Below, one piece after another: positions 10,926-22,640 of a DNA stretch of 64,000 nt. The first letter of the stretch is position 1. Each line of letters begins with the position of its first letter. Source of the stretch: Kappaphycus alvarezii (taxonomy: Eukaryota > Rhodophyta > Florideophyceae > Gigartinales > Solieriaceae); NCBI GenBank assembly GCA_002205965.3, contig NADL03000691.1:2046001-2110000 (forward strand). The letters run 5' to 3'. The translations under genes and the position numbers were made by a program. The notes beneath the pieces are model-generated. The model worked only from the letters and a program-made list of their open reading frames with translations. It did no database searches and was not told the DNA's origin.

Positions 10926-12539
10926 TACTGTATAGAAGATGTGTTCGGTTTTATACACGCTGCTAATGTGCCGCTATCCACAGAGATTACAAATTTCCCT
11001 AGTTCAGACACTCAGAAATAGTAATTTTTTCTACGAAGTATAACAGTACTTAGTTCGACTGCGCAAATGGGGGAGAATTATTTACGGCGATGGGAATCAT
11101 TACCAAGAGGCGCCGAGGAGAACAAGATAGAAAATTATCGGAAATACGCCAGTAAATACCCTGACCGTCTTGATTGCCGGGCAGGCCAAAGGTGAAACGG
11201 GTAACAAAATTGTTACACTCTTGATGAGTAGGATTATTATGGGGCCAGCAGCGTAGGTAGCAAGGCGCGGAATAATTGAAAGCCTTCGGGCCGAGGGCAC
11301 CGAAGATTCAGAAGCTTTTTGGAGTAGCAGTATATCGTAGGAACGACAAACTATCCCGAAGTACGAATATTCGGAACGTTTAGCTAGGGCTGCTATGGCG
11401 GCTCCGGACTGGTCGACTCGGTAAGGACAAGAGGATGGGCGACAGTAACATCCAAGGCTAGATCGCGGTGATCGAGACCGCTAGCACCTGGAATGTAATT
11501 ACCGACACGAAACACCGATGGTGAAGAAACAGAGGAGGAACTAGGTATGAGGGTTTCTATCAGTGGATTAGTAGTGCCGAATTACTTTCAAGAGCTGTGC
11601 AAGGCATTGCAGAGGACATTCTGAAGGCGATTCTAACCTGCTCCGTGCTTAAAACTAAGAGAATGCTTACTATCGGAGTCTAAAAGCGGGGCCACCCCAT
11701 TAAAGACCCTCGAAAAGACGGGACAGAGTGTGCCGCCAAGAAAGATAGACATACTGAAACGAATAATTACAGCAACAATCGCGATTAGAGCGTGCGGTAC
11801 GTGCCGCGGTGAGGATTTTTGGTTTTCGGGCTACCGAGTGACCACCACTCAAGCTTCCCTCCTAGGCTCATTTACTCATGGACATACTATATACTCATGA
11901 CTTCTAGCAAACCCGGTTGAGGTCTTCAAGCCGTACAGTACATGCCACTAACACCACGAGGGGCTTGTACTAAACGAAAGAGCATCTCGGCCTGAAGTAC
12001 AAAGCATTCATCTCAGCCCTGAGTGATTCCACTCAGTCGCATTGCTGGAAATTATTACCAAAATTCAACTAGAATATCTGTGGGCCTATCCTATGGGATA
12101 AACCCCGATGGTCTGAGTCAATGGTCTATTTCTCTTAGTCCCAAGTGTAACGAAGTAACACACGATTGAGGTACCCATTCACACTTGCAAATTCAACAAC
12201 TCAACAACTTATAGCTGTATTGATGTCAACTTCAACAAGGATGAGGTAGAGTGTAGAACACAGAACAAGAAGAGTGTTCCCAGGAAAAGAGCAAGCGGGC
12301 CAGTTGGCGTCAGATGAAGACTAGAACAGGCGGTAAATTTTCGAAGAGAGCAGTTCAGACGTGTAGTGGATTGGATGCGTTTACAGAAAGCAGGGAGTTA
12401 CAGTGTTTGGAAAGAGAAGTGCCAGCCAGAACAGAGGAAAGTGTTTAATGTGGGATTGTAAGCTGAGAAGCAGTACACCGGGGAACTTCCAAGACGTAAA
12501 CCTCGCCGGAAAACACGAGTCAAGCAAGAGATGGTGCGA
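10926..12539. other. Unassigned sequence
   Basis: I find no RT, integrase, transposase or host-gene motif on either strand. Open frames are short (60-90 residues) and look random. It may include worn LINE 3' sequence next to the minus-strand LINE fragment, but no alignment by eye held up. Confidence 0.4.
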
Positions 12540-13248
12540 AAAGGATAGATCACAGAGACAATGTAGGAAGCTTTTGCAATTTCAGAAGCCAGAAGTAAAC
12601 CAAAGCCGCCTTCGGAGACCGCCCAGGAAGCTCGTTACAGGCCAGCTCAGGGCAAGGGGTGAATTTGAGTGAACATTTCCGCTGATTCCTTTCGAAGCTG
12701 ACGGCCAAATACATGGATTTTTGTGGAAATAGTGACATATAGCCGGCTTTGCAAGCGCTGGCACAGAAATGAGAGAGGGTATAAGCCATCTAAGTGTTAT
12801 CGAGGTTCAGCGAGCGGGAAATGAAGTAATAGATATCAACTTGACGGAATGCGAAAAAGTCTTAGAAAGGGGCATCAGAACCAAGTAGGAGGCCCATAAT
12901 CATAGTAAAATGGGAAGTGGAGTAAAGGAGCGACCGGCTAAGGGCAGAGAGAGCATTTGTAAGTCAATATTTTTTTTGATGAGGTTGAGAGCGAAATCGA
13001 CATCTGTTCCATGCTTTCGGAAAAAACGGAAGGTAGCGGGAGCAGAAGAGAGAGGCAACTAGATTCCCATCATCTGCTCACCAACGTTCAAGGAAGGACT
13101 GAAACACTCCTGAAATGAAAGGACTGACGGGTGAAGGGCGAGGGCGAAAAGTGGATGTCCAAGTGGGTCACCCTGTTCTGGGGGTCTTGATGCAAAGGCA
13201 CGCCGCAGCTGTCATGTCCAATGCGGCCTGCTTGATGGCTGACCTGGA
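12540..13248 (-). mobile_element. LINE fragment, RT domain only
   Basis: On the minus strand MAYTLSHFCASACKAGYM matches the LINE-1 thumb segment MAYHLHRFCASACKVIY. Upstream of it (13,000-13,200) lies a worn counterpart of the QQGDPLG...LFALALHP block, seen in pieces such as FSPSPF. It corresponds to about 8,090-8,650 of LINE-1 and is truncated on both sides. Its divergence from LINE-1 is clearly greater than that of LINE-2, so it is an older copy. Confidence 0.75.
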
Positions 13249-13375
13249 GGTAGCTTTTTTAGCGAACGTAGGTCTTCCCTAGTATTGTGTGGGTATACCC
13301 TTTTTGTGTCGATTGCTGTGGTCTGTAAAACCATGGGATAGATCGGATCGATCGGATATATCTGATATGATACTA
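13249..13375 (-). repeat. Copy of the 139-bp short dispersed repeat
   Basis: On the minus strand the sequence from GATATATCCGATC through AAAAAGGGTATACC to GCTACCTCC aligns with 9,720-9,827 at roughly three quarters identity. It lacks the first third of the repeat. It abuts the LINE fragment at 12,540-13,248, as another copy sits inside LINE-1. Confidence 0.55.
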
Positions 13376-13544
13376 TTCAGGGCTTTATACAGTACGGCCA
13401 TATCCAGACTACGGGAACTCTTAGTACAGCTGGCCTAGTTCACAATGCCTCTCATTCCTTCCTCTCTCAGAAGCCAATGCATTGAACATTGCCACTAAAC
13501 ATTTCATGACACCGATAATATAATACATCAGAGAGCGCTACAAA

Positions 13545-13765
13545 CTAGTCTATTACTTTGTTATACAAGAGAGTGAAAGTAAAGGGAGCAGTTGAGTACG
13601 CCACCTCAACATTCCTCATCGTACTCAACTTTCTGGGGAAAGTATTCCCATCGTCTCGCGGAACCTGAGTGCTTCGGATGAGAAATTTCGTCAAAGCATC
13701 AGCGACTATGAGAGTTGTCTCGACATACTGGATGGGGGTTTCATTTCGCTCATGGTGCCGCAAAA
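13545..13765 (-). pseudogene. Copia-1 RNase H C-terminal relic
   Basis: The minus-strand segment HHERNETPIQYVETTLIVAD followed by ALTKFL matches the copia pol C-terminus (the HxIRE...I.YVPTxxxxADxLTKPL pattern). It marks the downstream end of the copia-1 pol region. Confidence 0.75.
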
Positions 13766-13839
13766 ATTATATTTCACGTCTATTTGCTTGGAGTTCTCTC
13801 TTATACTCATACGAATTTATGCTCCAAACGGTGCCAGGC

Positions 13840-14400
13840 ACGGGACGCTTGATTCAAACAATACAATGCGCCTTCTTCAGGCAGAACACCCAGTTGTGGT
13901 GTCTAAATTCAAAAAAAGCTTCTAGTTGTTTCATAAAAATCACTTCATCTAATTCTCCGTTCAAGAGGCAGAATTGACATCCAGCTGGAGAGCAGCAAGG
14001 TCTTCACGAAAAATCACGAAAAGTAAAGAACGAAGGATACTACATGTAAATGGGGGTTAATTTACTGTGGTAGATATGTGGGTTGTATCCAGTAAATTTG
14101 TACCAGAGCGTAGATATCGCATCATTGTCAAGCCAATTGCGAAACCGTACGATGCGTCGAAAGCTGTGGATGGCACTCCAATCTACCAGAAGGTGGAAGG
14201 GAGGCCAGCCAGCAAACAAGCGGCATTGGAGGTTACTGTCAAAGCGCATGTTGCAAGAGGAGAGAATGTCTCGCTGTAATTAATCCCAAATTGTTGACTG
14301 AAACCCTTAGCGAAAAGTAGCGCACGACGACGTGTCAGGATTCCATTTTCATCCGTCTTATTCAGAAAAACCCATTTGTTAACAGCTAGTTTCATTTCAG
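13840..14400 (-). pseudogene. Copia-1 reverse transcriptase relic (N-terminal half)
   Basis: KWVFLNKTDENGILTRRRAL and then AKGFSQQFGINYSETFSPLA (14,240-14,395) are textbook copia RT entry blocks. Closer to the element's 3' end, QLDVNSASLNGELDEVIFMK (13,950-14,020) corresponds to the QMDVxxAFLNGxLxExIxMxQ block. The later RT palm is not visible. A copy of the 75-bp repeat lies at 14,042-14,098. Confidence 0.85.
14042..14098 (-). repeat. Inverted copy of the 10,269 repeat
   Basis: About 50 bases from TTTACTGGATACAACCCACA onward (minus strand) match 10,277-10,325 with a handful of differences. It sits in the RT region of copia-1 and has no counterpart in copia RT genes. Confidence 0.5.
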
Positions 14401-14946
14401 GCGACGGCGTTACCAGCGTCGACGTGCTATTCTCCTAAATTTCCCTGAACTACCTCAATCACTTCCTTCCACTCTGAGGCACGCTCACTTGAGTTTCCTG
14501 TTTGTAAGTCATTGGCATAGTGCTGGCTTGGTTCTGAGACTTAAATTGAGAGATATAGCCGTTGTATCAAAATATCGTGCAGATGGTCGTACTAATAGTC
14601 CTTACGTGGTGTAGTTGGGGTAATGAATCAGTTCCTTCACATCCTCATTGTCATCTTGTAAACTAGCTTTCTCTGCATCCTCAACAGCGGTATTTTTTGA
14701 ATCGGGTAATTCACCGGGGTATTTTTCAGCAATGAAGCATGATGCCTCAAATGAGATGGATTCATTCTGAGGTGCGCACGTATTCACCTGAGTTACACTT
14801 GGACCTGGAACGCCACTCTCATAAAACCTGACATCACGGGAGTGAAGACCTCCTAAGTGTCCGAAAGGTACATCTTGTAGCTGTTTCCACGATCGAGCCC
14901 AACTAGGTACACAACCCTCACATGAGATTCGAACCTCCCTTTGTGT

Positions 14947-15480
14947 TTAGCATTGGGAATATGGACATAGGATTTGCCCCGAATTTAGAACGTGAGAATC
15001 ATTTGGTTGCCCGCCTACCATCACTTCGGAGGGCTTCATTTCAGGATAGTTGCAGGCACTGCTGTACAGAAGATTACGCAGATAGTTTGTAGAATGCATG
15101 GCTTCGGTCCAAAGTCGTTGGTATCCAGCAACATGAGCGATTTCCTGCATCAACTTGCGGGCCATGTCCATATTAATGCGATTCAGTCTCTCAACTTTGC
15201 CGTTTGATTTGCGAGTATGGTAATATCTTTTCGTGAATGATTCCCTTATCTTTGAGCCAATTATGCAGCTTCCTTGGGTATAGATCGGATATACCTTCCA
15301 AGAGTAAAACACCCAAACGTTTCCCTTGGCAAAACCTTTTTCCAGTTATCCTTAAAGAGTCGAAGAACAGAAATATGTTACGCGTTTGCATTGAAGGCGT
15401 TCTCAAGTTACATTATCATGTCCTGCAGTGCATTAGCTGTTTCATCTTTCGTGTTTGTAAACAGAAAAAAAGATAATGAG
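14947..15480 (-). pseudogene. Copia-1 integrase core, downstream part
   Basis: The minus-strand segment KSNGKVERLNRINMDMARKL followed by WTEAMHSTNYLRN is the conserved copia integrase stretch around the last catalytic Glu (NGxxERxNRxLxxxAR...W.EA...A.Y..N). An upstream segment contains LHNWLKDKGIIHE. A roughly 53-base piece of the short dispersed repeat lies within it at 15,283-15,335. The rest of the integrase continues beyond the solo LTR, from 17,002. Confidence 0.88.
15283..15335 (-). repeat. Partial copy of the short dispersed repeat in copia-1
   Basis: The minus strand reads GGGAAACGTTTGGGTGTTTT, then ACTCTTGGAAGGTATATCC, closely matching the first 50 bases of the insert at 9,691. It interrupts the copia integrase region. 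Confidence 0.55.
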
Positions 15481-15929
15481 CTGGCTGATAGGGTAAATTG
15501 GCGGGGAAGAGATCCTCAGAACCAATTACCCTGAGAAGGAGGTGTTGCGAGCGACAAAAGTGCTACCGTGGTATTTTTGAACGAACAAAAGGGAGTGTAT
15601 ATAGAAGGGAGTTGAGGAAGCTACAAGCAAGTATAAAAGGGGCAGGGTCTACCACCGACGCTCTGCGACTAGCGTAAGAAAAAGTTTTCTTGGGTCTGAA
15701 GTTGACTCTCTACTTCCTACTACTCGGGACTTGGCTTGAAGTTGTCTGCCAACTTGCTTGACCTCTCCATGAGGAAGCAGTTTACTCAGCTTATATAGAC
15801 TTTTGGCTACCCCTAAAGTCCGAACAAAACTACAGAAGATACCAAGAAATACATAAAAACTTTGTGTGGACAGTATACTCTAAGCAAAAGATACTTAAGA
15901 AACTAACAATTAATTTGGTCCTCTTATTT

Positions 15930-16526
15930 CCCATTCTCTAAATCAGATCCAAACAACTCCTCTAAAATATCCATGCTGTCCAAGCAGTCCCCACAATATC
16001 TGCGAATGGCTCACAGCTCTCTATTCCCCCCTGGGAGATATCTAGACTACTAAAGATATCTCCATCCGGTTTCATCGTGGGCACAACTTGATCCATACTC
16101 TCCATTCCAGGCCCCACCAGTCCAACACTTTCCATGCCCCCTGTTCCCTCATCCTCCTCATCCTCCTCCTCCTCCTCCTCTTCCTCTTCCTCCTCCCCAT
16201 CCTCCTCCCTATCCTCATTCTCCTCTTCCTCCTCCTCATTCTCTTCTTCCTCCTCGTCTTTCTCCCGAGCCTCGTACACTAGCTCAGGGCTAACCATTTC
16301 TCGAAGGACTCCCCGCTCTCCTCCTCGACCTTCCCAGCCTCTCTCCCTTACCTCCCTCGCTCTTCATATATGAAGAGGTGGCGAACGAACTCGATGACTT
16401 GCTTCTTTGTTTGCCGCCGAATGTAGTCGTCGGCATCGGTAGGCCGTAGGCGGCTGGACGAAGGCCATTGATGGGACGGGAAGGGCGGTTTTTGGAAATA
16501 GGGACAGAGGGGCGAAGGCTGTTCAT
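15930..16526 (-). pseudogene. Acidic LTR-encoded protein, copy in L1
   Basis: The frame starts at the ATG complement at 16,524-16,526 with MNSLRPSVPISKNRPSR, followed by a basic/polar block containing GLRPAAYG. A glutamate-rich tract follows (about 40 codons, 16,140-16,265). The end is a conserved block with GTGGMESVGLVGP and GDIFSSLDISQGG, closing just before the LTR's 3' half. I know no family with this make-up. A strongly acidic tail on a basic head suggests binding to histones or other basic partners, but this is inference. The copy is broken in a small number of places. Confidence 0.6.
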
Positions 16527-16630
16527 TTTGATAGACGTTGGGGAATGGGAGGCAATGTAGGGTGTTTTGGTGTGTGGGGGGAGAGGGGTGATGAGTAAAA
16601 TGAACGGGAGCATTTGGAACTTAGAATAAA

Positions 16631-16643
16631 GGGGTTTAAATAG
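16631..16643 (-). promoter_or_regulatory. TATA-like box before the acidic frame, L1
   Basis: The minus strand reads CTATTTAAACCCC. The same box stands at the same distance (about 105-120 bases before the ATG) in L2 (26,409-26,418) and L3 (51,810-51,820), and as CCTATTTAGAG in element B's LTR (35,928-35,938). Confidence 0.5.
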
Positions 16644-16914
16644 GCTCCCGGGGCAGGTTCTATAGATTAGGAATAGGTAAAATAAATCTGCAAGGGGTTT
16701 TGCAGTAGTGCATTTGCGCCCTTCTTTTCAAAAAAAAGGCGAATTTGTAGGAGGACGTAAGCTAAAAGGGAAAAGGGACTTGATTCGGGGTCGATTCAGA
16801 GGGTTAAATACAGTATAAAAATATCTAGATAAAATGGAAGTAAATTTGGAAATGACGGTGGGGAAGTTAGGGGCGGGATCGTTGTAGGTTGCTGGATTAC
16901 ACGAGGGGAGGACC

Positions 16915-16980
16915 ATTTCCTGTATTACGTGAAGGGAGGACCATTTCCTGTATTACATGTATTACATGAGGGGAGGACCA
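16915..16980 (-). repeat. Short tandem repeats at the 5' edge of L1
   Basis: The plus-strand unit GGGAGGACCATTTCCTGTAT plus TACGTGAA is repeated about 2.5 times and runs into the LTR end. L3 has the same array at 52,081-52,150 with 28-bp units. Confidence 0.7.
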
Positions 16981-17001
16981 TTTTTTTTGTATTTCACTGG
17001 C

Positions 17002-17400
17002 ATCATCATAAAGAGCAATAAAATAGCGAGAGCCACCTAGGGATGAAAAATTTACAGGGCCAATGACCTCTGCATGAGCTAATTTCAATGGGTGAGTGTG
17101 GCTGTTTCTGACTGTTTTGCGGTGATCATGGATAGAATTGCTTTCAGAAAGGTATCAAAGAAGTCGAGTCGGATACATTTCTTGATACCGATGCCTTCAA
17201 TCAAAAGAATATTTTTCAATTATCCCTTGCTAATATGTCCAAGTCCCAGGATCCGAAGGTTTTGCATATCTTGATCCGGCATCTCAGACGTTGCTGCTAG
17301 CGCGTTAGGACCGTCAACATTTTAGGGGGATATTTCTACCTCTTTGAGTCCATCTTGACACCCATGCCCCTTTATAAGTACTTCAGAGCTCCCTTATCGG
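17002..17400 (-). pseudogene. Copia-1 integrase N-terminal part
   Basis: PLKLAHAEVIGPVNF then GGSRYFIALYDDAS (minus strand, 17,002-17,095) is the start of the copia integrase core (the HxDxxGPx...GGxxYFxxxxDDxS pattern). Upstream on the minus strand, LRILGLGHISKG corresponds to the GAG-pre-integrase zinc region. The frame runs directly into the edge of solo LTR L1. Confidence 0.8.
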
Positions 17401-17529
17401 ATTACAATGCACAATACTTCTCCACAATCGTCGCTATTGAACGTAGATGTAAACGCGGCTCTACGAAGCTTAGAAAAGGATATTAAATTGCACATCAACT
17501 CAGGGACAAATAACGTATCCAACATCTCA

Positions 17530-17676
17530 ACCGGAATTCAGTCATCATCAGAATAAACGTTTCCCTTGACAGCCCCAATTCCATGGACGCCAGTTTGCTT
17601 AATATCACCAACAGATAATGATCTATCGATAGATAATACATCGCGTTCTTTAAATAGTTTCATGTTATTGGACATG
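17530..17676 (-). pseudogene. Copia-1 protease region, part beyond the copia-2 insertion
   Basis: On the minus strand SNNMKLFKERDVLSIDRSLS followed by VGDIKQTGVHGIG matches the part of a copia protease just after its active site. It ends at the target duplication TGCGC of copia-2. The other part lies at 23,011-23,110. Confidence 0.7.
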
Positions 17677-17681
17677 TGCGC

Positions 17682-18039
17682 TGTCGCATGACGGCGCAAC
17701 AGCTTCAGCCGGGGGTTGTAGGCCACTGCCGGTATCAGCTGTTAACGCGTTACCCGGATTGCAAGCTCCCCGAAGCCGATATCACCACGTAGGTAGTAGT
17801 TGCTACTTTCTTTGTTCCAATTAATTCTTGTCCTTCTCGGTTAATCCCGGTACCGGACGATCCCAGGTATTTATTGAGGCTACAGAACATGTTAGATGAT
17901 TACCAATGCAAGAGGCCCGACAGCATGAGATTATCACTCAACGGAGAGATGCATTACTCATCAGTTAGGATGAATTAGATAATCAACAATGTTGCAATGA
18001 CTCTCGATTAATGAATAAACCACTTAACGCATATCCACA
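17682..18039 (-). repeat. Copia-2 3' LTR
   Basis: The minus strand starts TGTGGATATGCG and ends CATGCGACA. It is 358 bases and matches 22,641-23,005 nearly throughout. Just upstream on the minus strand lies GAGAAAGAGTCGAG, a polypurine tract. Confidence 0.95.
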
Positions 18040-18374
18040 CTCGACTCTTTCTCAAAATGGATGGGACTATGTGGGGTAGCCCATGAAGGGGGCTTTCGAT
18101 TTACCCATGCGTTTGGAGTTAGAACCAACTTGTTAGTTTGCATGAGATCAATTAGGGCAAAGCATGTCTTTCCTTTTGTAAGCCCGTCGGCTGGGTTCTT
18201 ATTCGTAGGTATCCAGTAAACTTCTGTTACTTATCGGCGTTCATAAGACTGAAGAACCATATTAAGGTCGATTAGAAGCTTTTTACGGATGTTGAATTAA
18301 TTCGTACCATGCAATCATACAGACTCCGTGAGTCAGTATAAATATGAAGAGGAATATAACGGCCAAACAATTAG

Positions 18375-18602
18375 TTAATAGTCAGACGTAAAGTAGTAGA
18401 GGTATCGAACCCCTGTACCATAGATTAACTCAACAGCAAGCACGCTTCTAGCCACCCTTCGAGCCTTAATGCTAGCGTAGTGAATTATGTTCGCTTTTCC
18501 ATTGCCATCTATTAAAGTAACGATGTATCCAAGTTGCGAGTACTGATACCTGTTAGTGGCAAAGCTTGCATCCACGAATAAAGCAACTTTGAGAGACTTC
18601 AC
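18375..18602 (-). pseudogene. Copia-2 RNase H relic
   Basis: VALFVDASFATNRYQYSQLG then YIVTLIDGNG and HYASIKARRVARSVLAVEL (minus strand) follow the copia RNase H pattern: the first Asp in a VDASF context, then the S.K..RVARS..AAE.. helix. Confidence 0.88.
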
Positions 18603-18603
18603 G

Positions 18604-19850
18604 TCAAGATTGACATTTTTTCAGGCCCTGTTTCGGTTCATCGATACATTGCTGGATGTACTTGTTCAGTTCCTTACATGAAGCCTTGTCTGGTTTAGTG
18701 AGTTGTGCAGCTGCAGCAAATCTAAATGAAAAATCAGGCCTGCATACAGCAGCGACATAAGAGCCTCGAGCAAGTTGAGAAATAAACTCTCCTTGGCTTC
18801 CTTGACGGATTATTTTCATCAACAGTAGCCATCTTCCGGATATTTCTGGCTGGGACAGGTGGAGACCAGTTCTATCTTTTGATATAATTGCTCCATTAAA
18901 TCGCACTTGAGAGCCTGTTTTTAAGAATTTAGCATCCTTGCATTTAAACCGATGTGATCCCTCCCTTTCCATGATGATAAATTTCTGAATTGCTGCAGTA
19001 AGGGTGTCGTCAGTTTGTAGGCAGCTAATACCGCTCGGACGAGAATCAAATTTTGGGCAGTGGGCCTTCACTATGATACTGTTAGGGAAGAAAAGTAGGC
19101 AGGGGTCATGCACTAATGATTTCATGCGGAATTTGTCAGTATGATGCTTATTGTACGTTAAATACCAATGCACACCTGCTCCTGGAACCGCCGTAAAGGG
19201 GCTTATTGATTTTCCATAAAACGTTAGGGGGGTTTGAGGCAGGGCGGAGGACGGACGTAGAAACTTCGGTGCATAACGGTAGCTGACTGGTTGTATGTCG
19301 GCGAGATGTCCCTTTTGAAAATTGTAGGGATGAATCTATTGCTGCAACTGCCATTAACATCCTCTGTGATGCACGTTGGACTGTCGGGGCGTATGTGAGC
19401 AGTCCCTGTTTTGTATAGTTATAAGCTTGCACGACAAGTCTCGACTTTTCATATGCATCTGGGGATCCGGCGTGCTCGGTCTCGTCTACAAACCGACTCC
19501 CATAAATTCGACACCCCCTACCATCACTCTCCGGTACAACAGAGAAAAACCCGCTAGATACCAATCCATCAATCTGCTTTTGCCTAGAGTCCCTGTACCT
19601 GTCATAGTCCGATGACTGTGTCTTTGCTAGGATGGACATGACGTCTATTATTTCAGTAAAGTCAGTGTCATTTGTAATTGATAGTGTAGAAATGAGCGCA
19701 CTGGGGCCATTATTGTGGACCAACTGTGTATCTGATCCAGAGGGAGTAGAATGTGGATCAGGTAGTGCAGTACGGTCAGGGACCATGAAACGCTTGACGA
19801 AAGAGGAGCGGAACGGAGTTGGCCGCTTGGTAATAGCACAGTACATGTTT
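18604..19850 (-). pseudogene. Copia-2 reverse transcriptase relic
   Basis: The RT runs from a linker with VDETEHAGSPDAYEKSRLVV and YAPTVQRASQRMLMAVAA (19,300-19,500) through NKPLYGGSRS to DPCLLF and the catalytic-site region LQTDDT, ending in RPDFSFRFAAAAQLTKPDKA. These are the standard blocks of the fungal-type copia RT, in the right order and spacing. It would copy the element RNA inside the virus-like particle. Confidence 0.9.
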
Positions 19851-19989
19851 CGCCATCAATTCCAAGTAGTGCAAACGGGCCATCCCAGCAATCTTTCTTG
19901 GGTTTGTAATTTGTGAGAGCCAATTGGTGCCTCATGAACCCCTGAAACATTCGGACCATTTCGGGTCCGGATGGCCGAGTTGATCTGCC

Positions 19990-20721
19990 TTTTAGCAAAA
20001 ATTTAGATACCTGCTCAATAGCCCGTTTAAGAGCCGTGGCTCTTTGATAAACATACTGAGATGGCTGGTCGATGGCTGGTCGGATGGGAATCCAAGGCGA
20101 AGAAGAGCACCGTATACCATTAAAGTAGGCACTAGGCCATCGGGACCGATGGAATAGTTTACTGCTGTGACTGCTATTTGTAGGGCAGCTTCGTCGTCAA
20201 GATCCGGAGCGGCAGCTTTAGTTACCTTGTATGCCTTTCTTATTGGATCATGGTACCTTTCAACATATGTTAGCGAGTTCGGTGATTCTACTGGAACCTG
20301 TTTGGTGTCAATATGTAATAATCCAGATTCCGTTTGGAATGATTTAGACACGAACTGTTTCCAGCGTCGTATATATGACCTCAGGTAGTCCGAGGTACGT
20401 GTCAATCCAACAAAGGCGCAGAGCACGCCAGACGGACTCATTGATACATTTTCAAGCCATCTGCATGCTTGATATCTTGTTGATTCATCGACTACATGAA
20501 GGACCATTTTCTCTCTATGGTGAATATGTCGACAAATATGTTTTGATTGAAATGTTTCTCATTTCGTAAAGTGAACTTAAACTCCTCGGTCGCTGTGCAT
20601 ATTTCTGACAAGTAGTACATGATCGGACAATTTTGTCCAGAATAATCAATGTATTGGGCTTGATTCTGTCAATATCGGCCCTTCGTAGGAAATTGAAAAG
20701 TTTCTTGCACTGGATGGTCAA
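19990..20721 (-). pseudogene. Copia-2 integrase relic
   Basis: The zinc-binding part is at 20,515-20,721 (a CxxC within SCTTCQKYAQRP). The core starts VLHVVDESTRYQACRWLENV, and the NSLTYVERYHDPIRKAYKVT block carries the last catalytic Glu. IGPDGLVPTLMVYGALLRLG closes the core. All match the known order for this copia group. Confidence 0.92.
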
Positions 20722-20784
20722 ATTGCCTGTGCAGGCGCTGCAATTCAGTTATAGTGTAGAAGAATTCTGCTATTGTGTTCCATC

Positions 20785-21560
20785 TTATAAACGCATGTCA
20801 AATTCTCTCGACCGGCAATGAAGTTTTGCTTGCCTTATGGATAAGTTTGTCTGCCAAATTGTCATAGTAGATACGCATCCGGTCCATGTCTTGTAGACCG
20901 AGTAAAATGGAAGATCCCCATCGACAATGTGCACAATAAAGAACATGACTAATTGATTAAATGGGAATTGATCAAGGCAGTACCTATTGACTGCGCAGAA
21001 CTCTTCCAAATGTCACATTAGCCTTTCTAGACACGTCAATGTCTTTTTCTATGCCCATATACCTGCAGTATGCCATGTACTGATTCATACCTGCTGTGCT
21101 CCCTTTGCACACCCTGAGTCAACCATGATGCCGTAAAATGTGTCTTTGCTGTAGCGTTCAGGCTGATGCATCCGATGTTAGGGCATGTATGGCTTTCGAG
21201 TCATGTAAGTGGGCGACAAAGATGAAAATTTTGTAAGGGCTCAATTTTGTCGATATTTTCACCGTTGTTATCATCCTTATCATCAGCTTCCTCCATAGTC
21301 ATGACGTGGGCTGCAATATCTTCTAGTTCCCTAATTACTCCCTTATCATCATCTGAACTGTCACTAGTATCACGTTCCTCTTTCATGAATACCTCAAGTT
21401 TCTTAAAAGCCTTATTCTTTTTAATGCTCAATCCTTTCAGATTTAGAATGATTTGTAGACCAGCAACCCTCACGTTTGCAGACAAAGCACTTCTTCTTTC
21501 GCTGCTTGTCGTTTGCCCAGGTCCTATATTTTCTATCCACGACCATTGCTTCAACATTTG
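20785..21560 (-). pseudogene. Copia-2 protease and zinc-knuckle region
   Basis: Position between gag and integrase, plus an acidic linker (RDTSDSSDDDKGVIRELEDI) after a cysteine-containing segment, fit the end of gag and the start of protease. No clear DTGA active site is legible. Confidence 0.55.
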
Positions 21561-22640
21561 TCATTTTTCACTGTAGCAAGCGATGAGTGTAGGTCTGCAA
21601 TAATGCCTTGCACAGTGTCTGTGGTTTGAAATATGCAAGCTGGCAATCCTCTCGGTCATTAACTGCATTGAGAAGCTTATTCTTCAGTATAGTGTCATTT
21701 CTATACTCAGGGGAAGCGAGGCTTGTATGTCATGTAACCTGGTAATTAATATCTCGAGACATTCTGTCTTTGACTTAGTGACATTCTTTGATATTACAGA
21801 TGTCAGTGATATCGTATTCCATTCTCGTAGAAGTTTTGACACGTTCAGCAGTCTGAAATCGTTCCCTGGTCTTCATAACCAGCTCAGCAAGACTCAAGCC
21901 TTTGTTTCTCAAAGCATCGAAGTAAAATTGCCTCGCGCTACCGCAAACATAATAGAGAACGCCTACGGCGGTCCTCCGGAGATAGAGAGATCTGGTCACA
22001 TCTCTCCTCAAAGATAGAAAACTTTCATCGAAGTTGTCATCAGTGTTTCTACTGTACCTCTCTCCTCGTTACTGTAGGCTTTGAATAGGTTCCCAACATT
22101 GCCTTGCCCCGACTTTGTAAGTGTAATGGTACTTTATTCATATCATAGCCGTATGTCCATCAGTGTGAGGTTCACCGCGGGTAGGGTTCACAGTATCGTA
22201 GTCGGTCATGCTATTATGCTTGACGGCGGTTGACACTGCTACGGTTCTATCTCGAGTCACGGGCTGTACTGAAATGAATTGTGGTTTGTCAATGTCATCA
22301 AGGGGCCATGGGATGTCTTCTTGCACGGTACATACAACGCGTCAGCTATTATTACATTACGACCTTTCTTGACAATAACCTTTTGTTCTCAATAAGTCTC
22401 GGAGCTTACGCTTTGTGTGTGTATCTAAGCCAACAAAGTCTGCTAGTGCAAATGACTTAAAATCGTCAGCATAGTACTGAAAGTACATCGTTGCTCCAGC
22501 TCTCGCTCTTGTAAAGCTCGATACAGTAGTCAGCGAAATCCTGCTTATCGTCGGCAGTGGCCGCTTCCGCCAGTCCTTTATTGAATCGATCTGACATGTC
22601 GTCCTAGGTAGGCTGTGCGTAATAATGCGGGACTGGCCAT
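21560..22640 (-). pseudogene. Copia-2 gag relic
   Basis: The minus strand from just inside the 5' LTR codes for hydrophilic, helix-rich segments such as YFQYYADDFKSFALADFVGL and ARQFYFDALRNKGLSLAELV. Placement directly after the 5' LTR supports gag. The match to known gag domains is weak by eye. Confidence 0.6.

Larger units (their letters stand above)
15486..16996 (-). mobile_element. Solo LTR L1 of the acidic-ORF LTR family, 1,511 bp
   Basis: On the minus strand it begins TGAAATAC and ends CCCTATCA. CTGGC is duplicated on both sides (15,481-15,485 and 16,997-17,001), the 5-bp target duplication expected of LTR-element integration. No second LTR or internal region is present, so it is a solo LTR. 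It lies in the integrase gene of copia-1. In minus order it holds short tandem repeats, a TATTTAAA box, the acidic open frame, then TATATAAG and the 3' part shared with the LTRs of elements A, C and D. Confidence 0.85.

Noticed and set aside
15486-16996. Acidic gene as a host gene captured beside a short LTR
   Set aside because: The unit edges with TG...CA and the CTGGC duplication enclose the gene and the LTR part together, and the same unit recurs in two other unrelated sites.
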